Assembly: GCA_011065235.1 (NCBI GenBank)
Contig: JAAKFB010000002.1
Span: forward strand, 1 to 27,017
DNA length: 27,017 bases
Origin: Chlamydiota bacterium
Lineage (GTDB): Bacteria; Chlamydiota; Chlamydiia; Chlamydiales; Rhabdochlamydiaceae
Direction of reading: 5' to 3'
The notes below the pieces were generated by a model that had not been told where the DNA came from, did no database searches, and saw only the letters and a program-made list of their open reading frames with translations. Numbering within the stretch: the stretch's first letter is position 1; every line of letters begins with the position of its first letter. Positions 22,982 through 27,017 of the stretch are shown in pieces. A program made the translations under genes and the position numbers.

Positions 22982-24235
22982 CTAGAATTCAAACTTCACA
23001 GTTAGTGTCCATCCTTGGAAGTCAAGGTCACCACGTCTTTCGTGGAAAACATTTTCTCCAGTGTTGTTGAATGAATCTGTTCCAGTACTTATAAAAGTAT
23101 CTCCGATTCTGACCACTCTCCAAAGTTGATTTTGGTCAAAGAATAGGTGATGTTCCCAGCCAAGCATTACTGTAAAGCCGTATTGACATTGACAGAACAT
23201 GCCATGCCATTGAACTCCAAGAGCTAAGTCGGCCGCACCTCTAGAAGCACGGAAACTATTTTTTGCATCCGCAATTTTAGCTTTTTCATGAGGATCAGTT
23301 GCTCTTCTGTTTGTTTCATCATGTTCGAAATCAAACCGACCGTATAGGATCGAAAGGGCAAAGTTCCCATAAAGTCCCCATCCACAGCCGAAATTCCAAA
23401 GAGTATCCAATCCTGCGCGAAGACCAGCACTTTTGAAATCATTTTCTAGCTCAACTTCATTATTCCATGCTTGTTGGAGTGCTGTAGGACCACCTGCTTG
23501 ATTGTTTGCAGAAAAGCTTCCGCCCTTGTGCTTAATACAGTAGTTTTGGTTTAAGTAAGCGATACGAATGCCTACAAATGGTCTAAGGGTCAAGTACTTA
23601 CTTGTCCAGTACTCGCGTCCTAGCTCAAGGTCGACCAAGTTCACTTCGACTTTCCAATTGTTCTCAATGTCCGTTGCATAAAGAGTGCCTCCCTGTAGGG
23701 GAGCATAAGCAGACCAAAGGGGAAGAAGAACGCGGTTATCATCCGCTTCTGCTTCTACATGATCAATTGCTTTTCCTCTATACCAGGTCCATAGAACACC
23801 GAAGTCCCATCCATCACAAGTTGTGTTGTATCCCAACCCAACTTTAAATCCGAAATCCCAATCAAAGTCAGGAGTTTTGTATTTAGCATCGATAAGACGG
23901 TTAATCTGTTGACTTCCTTCAAGATTGATAATATTAGATCCAGGATTTTCGACATTGTTCTCTATGGCATATTCCATCCCATCTTGGTGAGAATTCCAGT
24001 AAAATCCTGCAACAGTGATTACCCAATCTCCATTACATGTTCTTGGACGAGCAGGTGCGTTGACACCATAATTGTCGGGCCCTAAGCAGTAGCAACGGTT
24101 GCAGTCATCTGCATAACAAGTTGCTGGCGGCGTAGGGGCGCATCTATCATCCGTTCTTGCAGCAGATGCTGTACTTGCCATACCAATCAAAGACAAGGCA
24201 GCTACCGGCCACTTACTTTTTATATCCATTTTCAT
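22982..24235 (-). CDS. MOMP-like outer membrane protein (417 aa)
   Basis: The start at 24235 is supported by AGGAG 7-9 nt upstream; an ATG 36 nt earlier would add an unrelated N-terminus. The signal peptide reads MKMDIKSKWPVAALSLIGMA and is probably cleaved after ASTASA. The mature N-terminus keeps the five-cysteine cluster (C-x7-C-x4-C-x2-C-x-C), followed by LGPDNYGVNAPARPRTCNGDW. Barrel landmarks GFYWNSHQDGMEYAIEN, GYNTTCDGWDFGV, DLELGREYW, KHKGGSF and QRRGDLDFQGWTLT are present, with terminal KFEF. An alternative start is the next Met, two codons in. The 200 bp between this gene and the next copy upstream (24236-24435) contain only AT-rich DNA and no obvious gene; a weak stem near 24406-24424 may be a poor terminator for the upstream copy. 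Confidence 0.92.
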   Translation of the reverse strand: MKMDIKSKWPVAALSLIGMASTASAARTDDRCAPTPPATCYADDCNRCYCLGPDNYGVNAPARPRTCNGDWVITVAGFYWNSHQDGMEYAIENNVENPGSNIINLEGSQQINRLIDAKYKTPDFDWDFGFKVGLGYNTTCDGWDFGVLWTWYRGKAIDHVEAEADDNRVLLPLWSAYAPLQGGTLYATDIENNWKVEVNLVDLELGREYWTSKYLTLRPFVGIRIAYLNQNYCIKHKGGSFSANNQAGGPTALQQAWNNEVELENDFKSAGLRAGLDTLWNFGCGWGLYGNFALSILYGRFDFEHDETNRRATDPHEKAKIADAKNSFRASRGAADLALGVQWHGMFCQCQYGFTVMLGWEHHLFFDQNQLWRVVRIGDTFISTGTDSFNNTGENVFHERRGDLDFQGWTLTVKFEF

Positions 24236-24435
24236 AGATAAGCTCCTGTGGTTTAAAACTGCCCCATACATGCCTTTGCACAGGGCTTTTTTTGCTTAAG
24301 TTCACAATAAGAACATTTTGTTTTTTTTAGCAAAGTTTTTTTTCAAAAATGAATCTATCTTACAAAAATTCTTGAGAAAACTCCAAAAAACGGTCCCAAA
24401 AAGATCTTCATCGAGACTCCGAAGCAGTTCAGAAA

Positions 24436-25647
24436 TTAGAATACAAACTTTCCAGTTAAAGTCCAACCTTGAGTACTCAAATCTCCGCGGCGTTGATAAA
24501 AGACATTTTCTCCGGAGTTATTAAAAACGTCCGATCCGTTGGTTCCGCCATTGCGGTTAACGCGCCAAAGTTGGTTTTGATGGAAGAAAATATGTTGTTC
24601 CCAACCGAGTTGAGCAGTGATCGCATATTGACATTTGCAGAGCATTGCAGTCCATTGCACACCGAGTCCAAGATCTAGAGATGCGCGTGAAGCGTGAAAG
24701 TTTTCGTTGGATTCAAGGATTTTATTCTTTGTGAAAGGAGCTTGAGCATCTCGAATCTTTTCATCATGATCAAGATCGAATTTTCCATAGATAATGGAAA
24801 GAGCGAGGTTTCCATAGACTCCCCAGCCACATTCAAAATTCCACAGAGTATCAAAACCACTGCGAACACCCACTCCCTTGAAATCGTTGTCGAGATCGAC
24901 GAGATCATTGACATTGATGCTCAAACCGGGGTCATTCCAGCTTCCTCCTTTGTGCTCGATTTCAAAACTTTGGTCGAGCTTCGCGAGGCGAAGGCCTATG
25001 TGGGGACGGAAAGATAGTCTCTTGCTCGTCCAATACTGACGTCCCAATTCGATGTCGACCAAGTGCAAATCGAAGCTCCAAAAGGATTCAATATCAGAGG
25101 CAAATAGTGTAGGGGCATTGCCCGCATTGGGGAATTGATAGGCAGACCATAGTGGCAAAAGGGCATGGTTGTCATCAAATTCGGCCTCCACGTGGCTTTT
25201 TGCACCTTCATGAAAGAATGTCCAAAGGACTCCTATGTCCCAGCCATCGCAGATAGAAGCATAAGAAACACCCACTTTGAAGCCGAAATCCCAACTAAAA
25301 TTTGGGGTTTTGTATTCTGCGTCGATTAAGTTGTTGAGTTGGGGATTGCCTGTCACCGAATCGGTTCCGGTGATTGCGTTATCGACGGCTTATTCCATAC
25401 CATCTTGACGGGCTTTCCAATAAAGACCTGCAACCGTGATGGTGAGATCTCCATTGCAGGTTCTTGGATTTACAGGAGCATTCGCGATGATATTTTCTGG
25501 TCCTAAACAATAACAGCGGTTGCAATCGTCTGCGTAACAAGTTGCAGGAGGCTGGGGGTTACAATCTTGTCCAGAATTCGCTCCAGATAAAATCATCACT
25601 GCCGCAGCACCAGAAAAGGCCGATAGTTTTTTAAGATTCAGTCGCAT
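24436..25647 (-). pseudogene. MOMP-like outer membrane protein gene broken by an in-frame TAA
   Basis: A single frame of 403 codons plus stop is interrupted at 25390-25392 by TAA. The 85-aa 5' part has a signal peptide (MRLNLKKLSAFSGAAAVMIL), the five-cysteine cluster and TCNGDLTITVAGLYW, and stops after QDGME. The 3' part resumes at once with AVDN and runs through all barrel landmarks to QRRGDLSTQGWTLT and terminal KFVF. In the intact paralogues the interrupted position is Tyr (GMEYAVDN or GLEYAVDN), so a one-base change of TAT or TAC to TAA explains the break; no other lesion is seen. The first ATG after the stop (25356) lacks any signal peptide, so reinitiation would not give an exported protein. 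The gene lies 24 bp downstream of the 385-aa copy and was probably co-transcribed with it. Confidence 0.92.
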
Positions 25648-25671
25648 TGCTCATCTCCTCTAAATTAACCG

Positions 25672-26829
25672 CTAAAAATCAAATTTCACTGAAAGAGTCC
25701 ATCCTTGAGTGGAAAGATCTCCGCGGCGCTGATGATAAGAATTGTCATCGTCGCTGCCGGCTGATCCCTCTTTATTAACGATTCTCCACATTTGATTTTG
25801 GTTTGCGAAGATATGTTGTTCCCAACCAAGAGAAACGGTCATACCATATTGGCAGTCACAGAATAGAGACGAGTACTGGATCCCTAATGCTAAATCGGTC
25901 ATGAAAGAAGAATCTCTAAAGGAATCTTCAACTTCCATCACAGCTTGTTTCGCATGAGGTTCAACTGCTTGACGTGTCGTTTCATTCTCATCGATGTTAT
26001 AATGACCATTGATGATAGAAAGGGCAAAGTTTCCATAAATAGCCCATCCACATCCAAAATTCCAAGTGGTATCGAATCCTGCGCGGATACCAGCACCATT
26101 GAAATCATTATCGATATTCAATTCTCCATTCACATTAGGAGTGACTAGAGACCAGCTGCCTCCTTTGGAGTGGATATCGTAATCCTGGTTGATGAATGCA
26201 ATGCGGATTCCAATATGAGGTCTCAGGGCAAGCCGTTTACTATTCCAATATTTTCGACCTAGGCTAATATCAACGAGATTGAGATTCACTTTCCAATGCG
26301 TTTCCATATCGGTTGTGAAAAGAGGATCTCCATTATCGGTGGAGCGGAAATTCGACCAAATATTGAGTAGGGTCGTATTATCATCATTTTCTGCTTCCTC
26401 ATGCGAACTAGCGCTTCCCTTATACTGTGTCCATAGTACGCCGAAATCCCAGCCATCACAGGTTGTGTTGTATCCAAGACCTATTTTGAATCCGAAATCC
26501 CAATCAAAGTGAGGATTTTTGAACTTGGCATCGATCAAATGGGCTCTTTCATCTGTTTCTTCATTGCTAACAAGATTTTTGATCGCATATTCCATGCCGG
26601 GTTGGTAGGCTCTCCAATAGAATCCGGCAACTGTGATTTCCCAATCTCCATTACATGTGATGGGATTGACAGGAGCATTGACTCCATAGTTTTCAGGGCC
26701 CATGCAATACGTTTTGCAACAATCGTCTGGATAACAAGTTGCGGGCGATGCAGGCGCGCAATTGTCTTTAGCAGCACCTACTAGAGTTGCACTACCGAGT
26801 GCAACTGAGAGAAATACAGGGTATTTCAT
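25672..26829 (-). CDS. MOMP-like outer membrane protein (385 aa)
   Basis: First gene of the array in transcription order within the window. GGAGG lies 7 nt before the ATG at 26829. The signal peptide is MKYPVFLSVALGSATLVGAA, and the mature N-terminus has the cluster in the form C-x7-C-x4-CC-x3-C, a variant of the sibling pattern, followed by MGPENYGVNAPVNPITCNGDW. Barrel landmarks GFYWRAYQPGMEYAIKN, GYNTTCDGWDFGV, DISLGRKYW, SKGGSW and QRRGDLSTQGWTLS lead to terminal KFDF. It is shorter than its siblings, mainly in the variable loops between strands. Only 24 bp separate it from the broken paralogue downstream, with no terminator between, so the two form one transcription unit. Confidence 0.93.
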   Translation of the reverse strand: MKYPVFLSVALGSATLVGAAKDNCAPASPATCYPDDCCKTYCMGPENYGVNAPVNPITCNGDWEITVAGFYWRAYQPGMEYAIKNLVSNEETDERAHLIDAKFKNPHFDWDFGFKIGLGYNTTCDGWDFGVLWTQYKGSASSHEEAENDDNTTLLNIWSNFRSTDNGDPLFTTDMETHWKVNLNLVDISLGRKYWNSKRLALRPHIGIRIAFINQDYDIHSKGGSWSLVTPNVNGELNIDNDFNGAGIRAGFDTTWNFGCGWAIYGNFALSIINGHYNIDENETTRQAVEPHAKQAVMEVEDSFRDSSFMTDLALGIQYSSLFCDCQYGMTVSLGWEQHIFANQNQMWRIVNKEGSAGSDDDNSYHQRRGDLSTQGWTLSVKFDF

Positions 26830-26945
26830 AAAAACCTCCGTTTTTCTTCACAATATATATATTTTATTTAAACACCAAAAAAAAATGAACTTAGCTCGAC
26901 TTTGCAACTTTTTGGGACTGAAGGCCTCGAGATATTTGCCCTCGG

Positions 26946-27002
26946 AGCGATTTATTTAAACAGGAAGGGGTTAAAAACCCCTTCCTGTTTAAATAAATCG
27001 CT
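26946..27002. repeat. Perfect 27-bp hairpin at the window edge, possible bidirectional terminator
   Basis: The arms 26946-26972 and 26976-27002 are exact inverted copies with a 3-nt AAA loop. The core, AGGAAGGGG / CCCCTTCCT, is flanked by AT-rich ATTTATTTAAA / TTTAAATAAAT, so either strand would give a GC core followed by an AU-rich tail. It lies 117 bp upstream of the first MOMP start. The intervening 26830-26945 is AT-rich and probably holds that gene's promoter, which I could not place. Confidence 0.75.
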
Positions 27003-27017
27003 AGTTCGACCATCGGT

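Noticed and set aside
24380..24435. A terminator after the broken MOMP gene
   Set aside because: Only a 5-bp stem with a mismatch precedes a short T-run; too weak to call.
10876..25392. Reassignment of TAA as a sense codon, suggested by two in-frame TAAs
   Set aside because: Several intact genes here end with TAA at the expected position (for example the 113-aa, 84-aa and some MOMP genes), so TAA works as stop.

Overview
The window looks like chromosomal DNA from a member of the Chlamydiota, most like Simkania negevensis or a close relative. The main evidence is a tandem array of six major-outer-membrane-protein-like (MOMP-like) genes at 18869-26829. Their cysteine-rich N-termini and terminal phenylalanines match the expanded Simkania MOMP family as I recall it. 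A polyprenyl-synthase gene next to a GlmU-like left-handed beta-helix gene also recalls chlamydial gene order. The DNA is moderately AT-rich. The assignment is made by eye, without a database search.

Layout. Positions 1-2100 hold an Rsm22-type methyltransferase, a small unknown protein with a clear promoter and terminator, and uracil-DNA glycosylase (ung). Positions 2130-5686 are accessory: a second small unknown protein, a 151-bp inverted-repeat element with a 39-codon frame inside it, a 771-aa protein of unknown function, and two paralogous small membrane proteins with three invariantly spaced cysteines. Positions 5729-6115 carry a promoter, an 84-aa protein and tRNA-Pro(GGG), which begins 2 nt after the stop codon. 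The gap at 6116-6359 holds at least five DnaA-box-like 9-mers and an AT-rich tail, so it is a candidate replication origin or DnaA-controlled region. Next come the GlmU-like acyltransferase and the polyprenyl diphosphate synthase (overlapping genes), and convergent recA.

Positions 9276-12867 form a sugar-use pair: glucokinase overlapping a large GH63-like glucosidase. The glucosidase frame is interrupted by one in-frame TAA. Positions 12946-18572 are a polymorphic-toxin locus: a 1710-aa Rhs/YD-repeat protein with a Sec-type signal peptide and a C-terminal tip resembling toxin type 24, followed by a probable immunity gene. A hairpin of about 41 bp separates this locus from the convergent MOMP array.

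In the MOMP array all genes are on the minus strand. At least three end in strong intrinsic terminators, and one paralogue is split by a Tyr-to-TAA nonsense codon. A perfect 27-bp hairpin lies at the right edge. The most notable observations are the DnaA-box cluster, the two independent in-frame TAA interruptions, the signal-peptide-bearing Rhs toxin with its immunity candidate, and three long inverted-repeat structures of unknown role.
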